A stretch of DNA of 64,000 nt, from positions 1 to 64,000 of the forward strand of contig NZVC01000051.1 of NCBI GenBank assembly GCA_002701395.1, read 5' to 3'. Positions within the stretch are counted from its first letter, which is position 1. The number at the start of each line of letters is the position of its first letter. Positions 33,991 to 42,571 of this stretch are shown here, one piece after another. The notes under the pieces are model-generated. The model had not been told where the DNA came from. It saw only the letters and a list, made by a program, of their open reading frames with translations, and made no database searches. Source of the stretch: Maritimibacter sp. Lineage in GTDB: Bacteria > Pseudomonadota > Alphaproteobacteria > Rhodobacterales > Rhodobacteraceae. Made by a program: the position numbers and the translations under genes.

Positions 33991-35586
33991 ATGTTCAACA
34001 GATCCTTCACCCGCGCCGCTGCGCTTGCGGTTGCGCTTGCGCTGCCCATGACAGCGCCGGCCGCGACGCTGAACTATGCCGGGACAACCCCGGCGCTGAC
34101 CTTCGATCCGCACGCGACGAACGACTTCGTGACCGCCGCGCTGGCGCGCCAGACCTACGAGACGCTGGTCGAGCTGGGCCCCGGCATGGAGCTGAAGCCG
34201 GGTCTTGCGACCGCGTGGGAGTACATGGGCGACGCGACGTGGCGTCTGACGATCCGCGAGGGCGTGACCTTCCACGACGGCACGCCGATGACGGCCGAGG
34301 ACGTCGCGTTCTCGATCAAGCGTCAGTCGACGTCGAAGCTGTATTCCTCGATGTTCGGCCGGGTGACGGACGCTGTTGTCGTGGATGCGACCACGGTCGA
34401 CATGATCACCGAGACGCCCGACGCGGTGATGCCCGCGAAGCTGACCCGCCTGTTCGTGATGTCCGAAGCCTGGGCCGCCGAGAACGGCGTCACCGAGATC
34501 CCGCAGCTTGGGTCGGAAACCGCCGAGGCATATTCGCTGCGCCACGCCAACGGCACCGGTCCGATGATGCTGGAAGAGCAGATCCCGGGCGAAACCACCA
34601 CTTTCGTCAAGAACGAGAACTGGTGGGGCGAGTTCACCGGCAACGTCGACCGCGCGGTCTATACCGCGATCGGGTCCGATCCGACGCGTCTTGCCGCGCT
34701 GTTGTCGGGTGAAGTCGACCTGATCACCAACCTGCCGTTGCAGGATATCGAACGCGTCACCGGCGCCGAAGGCTTCAAGATCGAAGAAACGCCGCAGCGC
34801 CTGTTCATGGAAATCGAGATGGACGGCACCCGCGACGTCGCGCTGGCCACCTTCGACAAGGACGGCAATCCGCTGGATGCCAACCCGTTCAAGGACGTCC
34901 GTGTCCGCAAGGCGATCCGCATGGCGATCGACCAGAACGCCATCATCGAGCGTATCATGCGCGGCCACGCCAGCCCCGTGTCGCTGCCCGGTGCGCCCGG
35001 CTTCTACGGCTATTCGCCCGAGATGGAACAGCCGGTGACCGTGGACGTCGAAGGCGCCAAGGAACTGCTGGCCGAGGCCGGCTATCCCGACGGTTTCCGC
35101 ACCACGCTGAACTGCCCGCTGGAACGCTATGTCAACGCCGAAGAGATCTGCCGCGCCTCGGCGCAGCTTCTGGCGCGGATCGGTATCGACGTTACCGTGA
35201 ACGGCATGGTCTGGCCGGAATTCGCGCGGATGCTGGTCAACGGGCCGGACAGCTCGTTCCACCTGATCGGGGCCGCCGGGAACTCGGGCGACCTGCAGGA
35301 CACGCTGATCGCCATCGCCTATACCCGCGGCGACGGCATGGGCGCCAACAACTGGGCGCTGTTCTCGAGCCCCGAGCTTGATGCCGTCGTCGACGAACTG
35401 TCGGTGACCTTCGAAGAGGACCGGCGCGCGGAACTGTACGCCGAGGCCATCAAGCTGACGCAGGACGAAGTGCACGCTGTCTATCTTCACCAGCCCGCGA
35501 TCACCTGGGCGATGAAGGACAATATCGACATCTACGTGCGCGCCGATACCGCGGTGCAGCTAAGCGACGTCACCATCGCCGAGTGA
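33991..35586 (+). CDS. Peptide-type ABC transporter substrate-binding protein (family 5)
   Basis: 531 residues. A signal peptide (FTRAAALAVALALPMTAPAA) precedes the mature protein. The SBP_bac_5 signature is present (ELKPGLATAWEYMGDATWRLTIREGVTFHDGTPMTAEDVAFSIKR), with ANPFKDVRVRKAIRMAIDQ later. Family members bind oligopeptides, opines or other substrates such as glutathione and nickel chelates. Neighbouring oxidase and amidohydrolase favour a modified amino acid or dipeptide-like ligand. A stem-loop follows the stop codon. Confidence 0.92.
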   Translation: MFNRSFTRAAALAVALALPMTAPAATLNYAGTTPALTFDPHATNDFVTAALARQTYETLVELGPGMELKPGLATAWEYMGDATWRLTIREGVTFHDGTPMTAEDVAFSIKRQSTSKLYSSMFGRVTDAVVVDATTVDMITETPDAVMPAKLTRLFVMSEAWAAENGVTEIPQLGSETAEAYSLRHANGTGPMMLEEQIPGETTTFVKNENWWGEFTGNVDRAVYTAIGSDPTRLAALLSGEVDLITNLPLQDIERVTGAEGFKIEETPQRLFMEIEMDGTRDVALATFDKDGNPLDANPFKDVRVRKAIRMAIDQNAIIERIMRGHASPVSLPGAPGFYGYSPEMEQPVTVDVEGAKELLAEAGYPDGFRTTLNCPLERYVNAEEICRASAQLLARIGIDVTVNGMVWPEFARMLVNGPDSSFHLIGAAGNSGDLQDTLIAIAYTRGDGMGANNWALFSSPELDAVVDELSVTFEEDRRAELYAEAIKLTQDEVHAVYLHQPAITWAMKDNIDIYVRADTAVQLSDVTIAE

Positions 35587-35607
35587 TCCGCACCCGCTTT
35601 GCAGCTT

Positions 35608-35636
35608 GGCCCCGCCCGGTTCGTCCGGACGGGGCC
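35608..35636 (+). promoter_or_regulatory. Stem-loop between binding-protein and permease genes
   Basis: GGCCCCG-C-CCGG and CCGG-AC-GGGGCC arms around TTCGT, just after the binding-protein stop. A short T-containing stretch (GTCTTC) follows, so it could end some transcripts as well as stabilise the upstream part. Confidence 0.65.
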
Positions 35637-35662
35637 GTCTTCAAACGAAAGAGACCGCCCCC

Positions 35663-36637
35663 ATGTCACTTGCCTTCCTGATCCGACGCCTGTTCCACGC
35701 GTTTCTTGTGGTCTTCGTCGTCAGCCTGATCGCCTTCCAGCTTGGCAACGTGATCGGCGACCCGGTGTCCGCGATCCTGGGGCTGGAAGCGACGGACGAG
35801 TCGCGCGCCGCACTGCGCGAGGAACTGGGGCTGAACGACAGCTATGTGCAGCGGTACATCCGATACGTCGACCGCGCATTAGAGGGCGATTTCGGCCTGT
35901 CCTACAAACACCAGCGCCCGGCGGGCGACATCATCGCGGAACGGTTCCCGGCCACGGCGGAGCTTGCGGTGCTGGCACTGATCCTGTCGCTGTTGCTGGG
36001 CATTCCGCTGGGGGTCGTCGCCGCGATCTGGCGGGACAAATGGTGGGCGAGCCTGCTGATGACAGGCTCTATCATTGGGGTTTCGCTGCCGACCTTCGTG
36101 ATCGGCATCCTGCTGATCTTTCTGTTTTCGGTCCACCTTGGCTGGTTGCCGTCCTTCGGGCGGGGCGAGACGGTGGACCTTGGGTTCTGGACGACCGGTC
36201 TTTTGACCAAGTCCGGCCTGCTGGCGCTGATCATGCCGGCGGTGTCGCTGGCCATCAGCCAGGTCGCGCTGGTGGCGCGGCTGGTGCGGGCCGAGATGCT
36301 GGAAGTGCTGCGGATGGACTATATCCGGTTCGCCCGCGCCCGTGGCATCCGCGACCGGGTGGTCCACTTCCGCCACGCGCTGCGCAACACGCTGCTGCCC
36401 GTGATCACCGTCAGCGGCATCCAGATCGGGTATCTGGTGGCCTTCGCGGTGGTGGTCGAGCAGGTGTTCCAGTGGCCCGGGCTGGGGACGATGTTCCTGT
36501 CGGCGCTGACCGAATCCGACATCCCCATCATCACGACCTTCCTTGTGCTGATCGCGCTGCTGTTCGCGGTGATCAACCTGATCGTCGATCTTCTGTACGC
36601 GGTGTCCGACCCGCGCGTCCGTCTGGCGAAAGGATAA
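35663..36637 (+). CDS. Peptide-type ABC permease (DppB/OppB)
   Basis: 324 residues with about six membrane helices. N-terminal FLIRRLFHAFLVVFVVSLIAFQL is typical of OppB. The EAA loop reads EVLRMDYIRFARARGIRDRVVHFRHALRNTLLPVITV. Start MSLAFLI is chosen because a purine-rich ribosome site precedes it; the longer frame would run through the stem-loop. Confidence 0.92.
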   Translation: MSLAFLIRRLFHAFLVVFVVSLIAFQLGNVIGDPVSAILGLEATDESRAALREELGLNDSYVQRYIRYVDRALEGDFGLSYKHQRPAGDIIAERFPATAELAVLALILSLLLGIPLGVVAAIWRDKWWASLLMTGSIIGVSLPTFVIGILLIFLFSVHLGWLPSFGRGETVDLGFWTTGLLTKSGLLALIMPAVSLAISQVALVARLVRAEMLEVLRMDYIRFARARGIRDRVVHFRHALRNTLLPVITVSGIQIGYLVAFAVVVEQVFQWPGLGTMFLSALTESDIPIITTFLVLIALLFAVINLIVDLLYAVSDPRVRLAKG

Positions 36638-36641
36638 GGCC

Positions 36642-37547
36642 ATGACCCCGACCGCAGCCCTGCGCGGCCATGCCCGCGCCCTGTCCCGCAAGCCCGCCGC
36701 GCTGATCGCGCTGTGCGTGCTTACGGTCATCGTCCTGTGCGCAGTCTTCGCGCCGTGGGTGGCGCCGACGGACCCCTACGACCTTGCGTCGCTTGACCTG
36801 TTCGCCAGCCACCTGCCGCCGGCGTGGGATCCGGGGGGCGACCCGCGGTATCTGCTGGGCACCGACAGCCAGGGCGCGGACCTGTTGTCGCTGATCCTGT
36901 ACGGCGCCCGGACCTCTTTGAAGGTGGGCGTTCTGGCGGTGTCGATCTCTGTGCTGATCGGGTTGGTGATGGGGCTGTTGTCGGGCTATTTCCGCGGCTG
37001 GCTGGAAACCATCATCATGCGCGCGGCCGACATCCAGTTCACCTTTCCCGCGATGCTGCTGGCGCTGTTGATCGGCGGGCTGGCGCGGGGAATGCTGCCG
37101 GTGTCGAAGCAAGAAAGCGCGGCGATCTATATCGTGGTGCTGGCGCTTGGGATCTCGCACTGGCCGCATTTTGCCCGCCTTGTCCGGGCGGCCGTGATCT
37201 CGGAAAGCGGCAAGAACTATGTGATGGCGTCGCGGCTGGCGGGGCGCAAGCACCTGTCGATCCTGTTCCGGCACATCCTGCCCAACTCGCTGAACCCGGT
37301 TTTCGTACTGGCGACGATGGACATCGCCTTTGCAATCATGACAGAGGCGACCCTGTCGTTCCTTGGCTTCGGGATGCCGTCCAGCCAGCCTTCGCTTGGG
37401 ACTTTGATCAAGGTCGGATATGGGTATCTCTTCGCTGGCGAATGGTGGGTGGTGGTATTTCCTTCCGCCCTGCTGATCGTGTTGCTTGTCAGCCTGAACG
37501 TGTTCGGCGACTGGTTGCGGGATCGGCTGGATCCGAAATTGAGATGA
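36642..37547 (+). CDS. Peptide-type ABC permease (DppC/OppC)
   Basis: 301 residues. PRYLLGTDSQGADLLSLILYGARTSLKVGVLAV and the EAA loop NYVMASRLAGRKHLSILFRHILPNSLNPVFV are standard DppC/OppC features. The C-terminal helix (WVVVFPSALLIVLLVSLNVFGDWLRDRLDP) is complete. Four bases after the DppB-like gene. The locus is a full importer: binding protein, two permeases and two ATPases. Confidence 0.93.
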   Translation: MTPTAALRGHARALSRKPAALIALCVLTVIVLCAVFAPWVAPTDPYDLASLDLFASHLPPAWDPGGDPRYLLGTDSQGADLLSLILYGARTSLKVGVLAVSISVLIGLVMGLLSGYFRGWLETIIMRAADIQFTFPAMLLALLIGGLARGMLPVSKQESAAIYIVVLALGISHWPHFARLVRAAVISESGKNYVMASRLAGRKHLSILFRHILPNSLNPVFVLATMDIAFAIMTEATLSFLGFGMPSSQPSLGTLIKVGYGYLFAGEWWVVVFPSALLIVLLVSLNVFGDWLRDRLDPKLR

Positions 37548-37561
37548 CGGGATAGAACACG

Positions 37562-38254
37562 ATGGATAGCGCAGCCTCTTTCAAGCCGGTCCGGGCGCGG
37601 CAGACGGTGCAGGATCAGATCTACGATCAGCTGCGCACCGCACTGGTGAACGGCGCGTTCGAGGCGGGGGAAAGCTTTACCATCTCGGCGATGGCCGACC
37701 GGTTCATGACGTCGCACATGCCCGTCCGCGAGGCGCTGCGGCGGCTGGCGGCAGAGAACGCGCTGCGGATCTCGTCCACCGGAACGGCGGTCGTGCCGGA
37801 TCTGGACACAGGCGAACTGGCGCAGATCACGCAGGCCCGGATGATCATCGAACCCGCGACGGCGGGGATCGCCTTTGACCGCATCAGCAGCGACGTCCGC
37901 GCCAGTCTTGAGAAGATCCTTGCACAGCACCAGACCTGCGGCGAGACGGGCGACGTGGTGACGATGCTGGAGTGCAACCGGCATTTCCACTTCGGTATCT
38001 ACCGCGCCGCGGGGAACGACGTGCTGGTCAGCCAGATCGAGAACCTGTGGCTGCGGTCCGGCGCCTATGTCCGGTTCCTGTCCGACCGGATGGGAGAGCT
38101 GCTGCAGACCAGCTACAAGAATGGCTTCGCGATGTATCACGAGGTGATGCTGAAGGCGCTGGACGATGGCGACCGCGATGCCTTCGTACGCACGATGGCC
38201 GAGGATATCGAGGCCACCCATCGCCTGCTGACGGATTTCCTGAAGGAAGACTAG
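37562..38254 (+). CDS. GntR-family regulator, FCD domain (paralogue of 951-1637)
   Basis: 230 residues. Winged helix (MTSHMPVREALRRLAAENALRI) and FCD ligand domain (ARMIIEPATAGIAF, then HFHFGIYRA). It is the last gene of the binding-protein/permease operon, 14 bp after the DppC-like gene, so it is co-transcribed with the system it probably controls. The DNA-recognition helix is identical over SHMPVREALRRLAAENALRI to the regulator at 951-1637, so both should recognise the same operator, the TTGATCAAAYGA word. Confidence 0.9.
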   Translation: MDSAASFKPVRARQTVQDQIYDQLRTALVNGAFEAGESFTISAMADRFMTSHMPVREALRRLAAENALRISSTGTAVVPDLDTGELAQITQARMIIEPATAGIAFDRISSDVRASLEKILAQHQTCGETGDVVTMLECNRHFHFGIYRAAGNDVLVSQIENLWLRSGAYVRFLSDRMGELLQTSYKNGFAMYHEVMLKALDDGDRDAFVRTMAEDIEATHRLLTDFLKED

Positions 38255-38281
38255 GGGCGGCCCGGTCCTTGGAAACCCGAA

Positions 38282-38310
38282 CGCCCGCCGCGGAATGCGG
38301 CGGGCGTTTT
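38282..38310. terminator. Rho-independent terminator
   Basis: CGCCCGCCGC and GCGGCGGGCG, perfect 10-bp arms with a GGAAT loop, followed by TTTT. Located between the regulator gene and the convergent amidohydrolase gene. Confidence 0.85.
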
Positions 38311-38329
38311 CGTCTCTGTTACAGGCGGA

Positions 38330-39568
38330 TCAGGCCAGACGGTTCCGATAGACCTTGCCCGACTGCATGATCATCGGGATGTTTTCTCCCTGACCGTCCA
38401 GCAGCGCGATGTCATCCAGCGGGTTGCCGTCGACAAGGATGATGTCGGCCAGCGCGCCCTCGGCGATGCAGCCAAGCTTGCCTTCCATTTGCAGGATCTT
38501 CGCGTTCACCGACGTGGCGGACCGGATCACGTCGACCGGCTTTTGCACCCGCGCACGGATCACGAATTCCATCGACTGCGCATATTCCATCTCGCCCATC
38601 AGGTCGGTGCCGAAGCCCATCTGCGTGCCCTCGGCCTCGCAGTGTTCCAGCAGACGCAGGCCGCCCTCGTTCACCTCGTCCAGCTTTTGCATGACGTAGG
38701 GCGTCAGGCCCAGCTTGTCGCCGTGGATCTTGGTCACCTCGTAGCAGACCAGCGTCGGCACCACGAAGGCGTTGCAGTCGCGGACGACGGCGGCGGTTTC
38801 ACGGTCGATCAGGTTGCAGTGCTCGACGGTGCGGACGCCGTTCTTCACCGCGCGCTGCACGGCGGTCGAGGCATAGGTGTGGGCGGCGACGTACTTGCCC
38901 TTGGCCTCGGCCTCTTCGACGGCGGTGCGGATCTCTGCTTCCGAGAACTGCCAATCCTCGATCGCGTCGTTGGGCGAGCCGACGCCGCCCGAGGCCATCA
39001 GCTTGATGTGGTCGGCCCCCCTGCGCAGCTCGTCCCGGACGACCTGCCGCATCTGGTCGGTTCCGTCGACCAGCCGGTGCGTGAACTCGTGCCCGTTGGC
39101 ATAGCGGTTGCGGACAAGGTCTTCGTCCGTCTTCATCCGGTGGTCGCCGTGGCCGCCGGTCTGGGTCAGGCCGGGGCCGCCGATGAAGGCGCGGGGGCCG
39201 GGGATCAGGCCTTCGGCCAGACCCTGCCGCATCCCGAAATCGCCGCCGCCGACGTCACGCACGGTGGTGAAGCCGCGTTCGACCATGTTCTTGGTGCGGG
39301 CAAGGCACTTCAGGGTCATCAGCGTCATCGGATAGTGCGCGCATTGCGCCATCGACAGGTGTGCCGCGAACAGGTGGACGTGCGCGTCGATCAGGCCGGG
39401 CAGCAGCGTCTTGCCGCTTGCGTCGATCTCGACATCGGCCGTCAGACCGGACCGCCCCGAGGTGACCTCGCGGATGGTGTCACCCTCGATCACGATATCG
39501 CAGTCGGGGATCAGGTCTTCGGAATGCCCGTCGAAGACGGTCGCGTTGCGGATGATGGTCAGGGACAT
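38330..39568 (-). CDS. Amidohydrolase, Xaa-Pro dipeptidase/imidazolonepropionase-like
   Basis: 412 residues. Metal site: LIDAHVHLFA (HxH), the carboxylated Lys in HIKLMASGGVGSP, VAAHTYAST and TVEHCNLID with the two His, and FGTDLMGEM with the Asp. This arrangement is that of cytoplasmic Xaa-Arg/Xaa-Lys/Xaa-Pro dipeptidases, hydrolysing dipeptides or N-acyl amino acids. Site D of the FCD operator family lies 41 bp upstream of its start, so it belongs to the same regulon as the peptide transporter, which fits a role in hydrolysing the imported compound. Confidence 0.82.
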   Translation of the reverse strand: MSLTIIRNATVFDGHSEDLIPDCDIVIEGDTIREVTSGRSGLTADVEIDASGKTLLPGLIDAHVHLFAAHLSMAQCAHYPMTLMTLKCLARTKNMVERGFTTVRDVGGGDFGMRQGLAEGLIPGPRAFIGGPGLTQTGGHGDHRMKTDEDLVRNRYANGHEFTHRLVDGTDQMRQVVRDELRRGADHIKLMASGGVGSPNDAIEDWQFSEAEIRTAVEEAEAKGKYVAAHTYASTAVQRAVKNGVRTVEHCNLIDRETAAVVRDCNAFVVPTLVCYEVTKIHGDKLGLTPYVMQKLDEVNEGGLRLLEHCEAEGTQMGFGTDLMGEMEYAQSMEFVIRARVQKPVDVIRSATSVNAKILQMEGKLGCIAEGALADIILVDGNPLDDIALLDGQGENIPMIMQSGKVYRNRLA

Positions 39569-39608
39569 GGGGTCTCCGGGAGGACGTTAAAGCAAATACA
39601 TCATGACG

Positions 39609-39620
39609 TTGATCAAATGA
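39609..39620 (+). promoter_or_regulatory. Candidate FCD/GntR operator (site D)
   Basis: TTGATCAAATGA followed immediately by GCAAATGATGTCAA, which repeats CAAATGA. 41 bp upstream of the minus-strand amidohydrolase start. Fourth copy of the word in this window. Confidence 0.6.
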
Positions 39621-40154
39621 GCAAATGATGTCAATGCGGCCTGCGGACCATGTTTCCGGTGGCGCACTCCGGGCGGTTTGAAGCGGTATATATTACCATA
39701 ATCATGATTACCGGTCATGCCGGCGATGGAATGGGGCCTTTGGCTGCCGGTAGACGGGGCATTTGCCGAATCTATTGGCAGATTCGGCGGGATCGCGGGC
39801 AGAGTCCGGGGTCGCTGTCGCCGAGGCGATGTTTCAATTCCGGCGAAAAATCAGGCTTAATTTATCGGTATCAACCCGGGATTACGGTGCTGCGCGGCGC
39901 GCCTTTCGGCCCGTCGATCGCGGCAAGTGCCTTTTCTAACTGGTCATTTTTCTTTCAACCCTAAAAAGTTCAAATCGGCAGCGTCGTTTTGTGGCCTCTG
40001 CCGTCGCTTTTGGCATGCGCTATGGTGCCTGAATTCGATGCGGCGAAAATAAATATTCAAATTCAGCACATTAAATCCTCAAGGCGCTTTGATCTGCGCT
40101 AGGCGCATAGCTGACCTGCAATTTTCTCCTTGCAAAAATTATTTTAGAGTTAAA

Positions 40155-40162
40155 GGTATACC
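40155..40162. promoter_or_regulatory. GGTATACC palindrome upstream of GntR gene
   Basis: GGTATACC, preceded by TTAAA, 24 bp before the regulator's own start. A near copy (TTTAAAGGTATACTGG, core 52433-52440) lies upstream of the thiolase-like gene. Several FCD regulators bind GTATAC-centred palindromes, so this may be an autoregulatory site. Confidence 0.45.
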
Positions 40163-40185
40163 GAACTGACACGAAGCAAGTGACC

Positions 40186-40869
40186 ATGAGCCAGCGACCC
40201 CGCACGATCCCTCTTGCCCAAAAGGTGTACGACAGCCTGCTGTCCGACCTTGTCGCCCAGCACGGGCGGGCCGGGGAGCGTCTGGTCGAGGCGGACATCG
40301 CCCGCGCCAAGGCCGTGTCACGCACCCCGGTGCGCGAGGCGCTGGGGCGGTTGGAAAACGACGGTCTGATCGAGAACGCGGGGCGCGGCGGCTACATCGT
40401 CATCTCGCCCTCGCTGGACGAGATCCGCGACATCTTCGAGATCCGTCGCGCGCTGGAACCGCTGGCCTTCGCCGCCGTCGTCCGCGAGGCGAACCCGTCA
40501 GACGACGAGCTGTTCTGCAGTCTCTACGAAGCCATTCAGTGCGCCGACCGGCCCGAGGATTCCTCGGCCGCGAACCGGGCGCTGCGGGCGTTCTGGGTCG
40601 ACCGCATCCGTAACCGGCGCCTGCGCGAGACGATCCTGCGGTTCTACATGCAGGTCCACATCGTGCGCGCCGCGACGCTGGACAAGGCCGATGGCCGTGC
40701 CGCGGCGCGGGCCGGGACTACGCGGCTGGCCGACGCCTATATGGCGCGCGACCCCGCCGCCGCGCACGACGCGATGGCGGCCTTCGTGGACGCCGCTTTG
40801 GTTTTCTTTGAACGCGCCGATGCCGAGCGCCGACAGCAACCCGCCAACCGACCCGCAGCGGTCGGGTGA
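40186..40869 (+). CDS. GntR-family regulator, FCD domain
   Basis: 227 residues, unlike the other two FCD regulators here outside the fold. Winged helix VSRTPVREALGRLENDGLIENAGRGGYIV, then FCD region DIFEIRRALEPLAFAAV. It precedes the TRAP genes by 69 bp on the same strand and probably controls them. The ATG at 40186 is used; a GTG at 40180 is in frame. The C-terminus is Arg/Gln/Pro-rich. Confidence 0.88.
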   Translation: MSQRPRTIPLAQKVYDSLLSDLVAQHGRAGERLVEADIARAKAVSRTPVREALGRLENDGLIENAGRGGYIVISPSLDEIRDIFEIRRALEPLAFAAVVREANPSDDELFCSLYEAIQCADRPEDSSAANRALRAFWVDRIRNRRLRETILRFYMQVHIVRAATLDKADGRAAARAGTTRLADAYMARDPAAAHDAMAAFVDAALVFFERADAERRQQPANRPAAVG

Positions 40870-40937
40870 TCCAACCGGCCCGCACGACCGCCCCGGTGCG
40901 GCACGGGCCACAACCCAACACGACAGAGAGGAAGACT

Positions 40938-41930
40938 ATGACCAAACATGGACTGATCAAGGGGGCGGCCACCGCGGCTTTGTTCGCGCTTTCCGCCGCT
41001 GCCGTTCAGGCGCAGGAAATCATCCGCGCCGTGACCTTCGTGCCGGCGCAGGTGTCCTTCGCCCGGAACTTCCAGAACTTCGTCGATCTCGTGAACGAGC
41101 GTGGCGAAGGCGTGGTGCAGATCCAGGTGATCGGCGGACCCGAAACGATCCCGAACGAGCGTATGGGCGAAGCCCAGATGAACGGCATCGCGGACATGTT
41201 CCTGCTGCCGGCTGGCCTGTACCTGAACATCGTGCCGGAAGGCGAGGCGTTCGCCGGGTCGAACAAGGACCCGATGACGGTGCGCGAGGAAGGCGGCCTT
41301 GAGCTGGTGAATCAGATGTTCCACGAGAAAGGCAACGCGCACGTTCTTGCCCACGTCGATGGCGGCGCCGCGTTCCACCTGTGGATGACCGAAAAGCCGG
41401 GCGTCGCCGATGACGGTCAGGTCGACCTGACCGGTCTGCGCCTGCGGTCCTCGCCGCTGTACCGCGCGTTCCTTGAAGAACTGGGCGCGACCATCGTGGT
41501 TCAGGGCGCTGGCGAAGTGTACACCTCGCTGGAGCGTGGCGTCGTCGATGGCACCGGCTATCCGGTGACCGGCCTGCGTGACTTTGGCTGGGACAAGTTC
41601 CTGAAGTACCGCATCGACCCGGGCTTCTTCCAGACCGACGTTCTGATCTCGATGAACCTCGACGCGTGGAACAACCTGTCTGACGAAGCCAAGGAAATCG
41701 TCAACCAGGCCGCCATCGAGCACGAGGCGTCGTCCTACGAGGCGAACACCGCGCTGACCGAAGAGGAAAGCCAGCTGCTGGCCGAAGGCGGGATCGAAAC
41801 GATCGAGCTGACCGGCGAACAGCGCCAGATGTTCCTGGAAACCGCTTACGACATCGCGTGGAAACGCCTGATGGAGCGTGACCCGACCTACCACGACGAA
41901 CTCAAGGCGATCTTCTTCGAAGACTTCTGA
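40938..41930 (+). CDS. TRAP transporter substrate-binding protein (DctP family)
   Basis: 330 residues. A signal peptide (GAATAALFALSAAAVQAQE) leads into a DctP-type fold: YRAFLEELGATIVVQGAGEVYTSLERGVVDGTGYPVTG is the family's ligand region; the Arg that usually pairs with a ligand carboxylate is likely in GLRLRSSPLYRA. Captures a carboxylate (2-oxo or hydroxy acid, aromatic acid) in the periplasm. GAGAGGAAG lies before the ATG. Two tandem stem-loops follow the stop codon. Confidence 0.88.
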   Translation: MTKHGLIKGAATAALFALSAAAVQAQEIIRAVTFVPAQVSFARNFQNFVDLVNERGEGVVQIQVIGGPETIPNERMGEAQMNGIADMFLLPAGLYLNIVPEGEAFAGSNKDPMTVREEGGLELVNQMFHEKGNAHVLAHVDGGAAFHLWMTEKPGVADDGQVDLTGLRLRSSPLYRAFLEELGATIVVQGAGEVYTSLERGVVDGTGYPVTGLRDFGWDKFLKYRIDPGFFQTDVLISMNLDAWNNLSDEAKEIVNQAAIEHEASSYEANTALTEEESQLLAEGGIETIELTGEQRQMFLETAYDIAWKRLMERDPTYHDELKAIFFEDF

Positions 41931-41942
41931 TCCGAGTTGCAA

Positions 41943-42020
41943 GCACGGGCGGGCCGTATCCGCCTGCCCGTGCCCAAAGCCCCGCGCCCGTCCGGTCCCC
42001 TCTCCCACCGGACGGGCGCG
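41943..42020 (+). promoter_or_regulatory. Two tandem stem-loops between dctP- and dctQ-type genes
   Basis: First: GCACGGGCGGGC / GCCTGCCCGTGC (41943-41973). Second: CGCGCCCGTCCGGT (41983-41996) and ACCGGACGGGCGCG (42007-42020), perfect 14-bp arms. No T-run, so mRNA stabilisation of the binding-protein message is more likely than full termination. Confidence 0.7.
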
Positions 42021-42046
42021 GCCCGTGCACCTGAAAGGACCCCCCA

Positions 42047-42559
42047 ATGACATCCGCCCTGCGCATCCTGGATGCCGTTAGCCTGCTGCTGTTCCGACTG
42101 GCCTGTTTGCTGGTCGCCGCGATCGTCCTGATCGTGCTGTACGACGTCCTGTCGCGGAACCTGGGCCTGCCCACGGTGATCTGGGCCGTGAACTCTGTCG
42201 AGTACGCCATGCTGCACATTACCTTCCTGTGCCTGCCGTGGCTGGTGCTGACGCGGGGCCATGTCTGCGTCGAGGTGCTGCTGACCTACATGCCCGCGGG
42301 CCTGCGCCATTACTGGCAGGCCGGGCTTCAGATCCTGTCCGCCGCCATCTGCCTGTACCTGACGTATCACACCGGCAAATCGCTGATCCGCGTGCTGGCC
42401 AGCGGGTCCTACGAGGTGCGCAGCTTCGACGCGCCGATGTGGGCCCTGTACCTGACCATGCCGCTGGGCTTCGGTCTTGGCGGCCTGCAATTCCTGGCTT
42501 TCTTCGCCCGCGGCGAAAGCTTCTTCGGGGCGCCCCCCGAATCCCACGCCGGCATGTAA
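42047..42559 (+). CDS. TRAP transporter small permease (DctQ family)
   Basis: 170 residues with four predicted membrane helices. The first (LLFRLACLLVAAIVLIVLYDVLSRNL) and the mid-protein PWLVLTRGHVCVEVLL are typical DctQ. It pairs with the large permease 12 bp downstream to import with Na+. Confidence 0.88.
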   Translation: MTSALRILDAVSLLLFRLACLLVAAIVLIVLYDVLSRNLGLPTVIWAVNSVEYAMLHITFLCLPWLVLTRGHVCVEVLLTYMPAGLRHYWQAGLQILSAAICLYLTYHTGKSLIRVLASGSYEVRSFDAPMWALYLTMPLGFGLGGLQFLAFFARGESFFGAPPESHAGM

Positions 42560-42571
42560 GGAGACAGGGCG

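Larger units (their letters stand above)
39569..40185. other. AT-rich intergenic region, no convincing gene
   Basis: A 617-bp gap upstream of two divergent genes. It is clearly richer in A/T than its neighbours, especially 39930-40150. It holds operator site D, the perfect palindrome TAATCATGATTA (39699-39710) beside GGTATATATTACC (39685-39697), a 9-bp-arm hairpin GCCGAATCT/AGATTCGGC (39765-39788), and GGTATACC (40155-40162). The one open frame of about 104 codons has no ribosome site or recognisable domain. Confidence 0.5.

Noticed and set aside
39650-39964. Open frame of 104 codons in the AT-rich gap
   Set aside because: No ribosome site, no recognisable domain, and it crosses several palindromes. 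Treated as non-coding.
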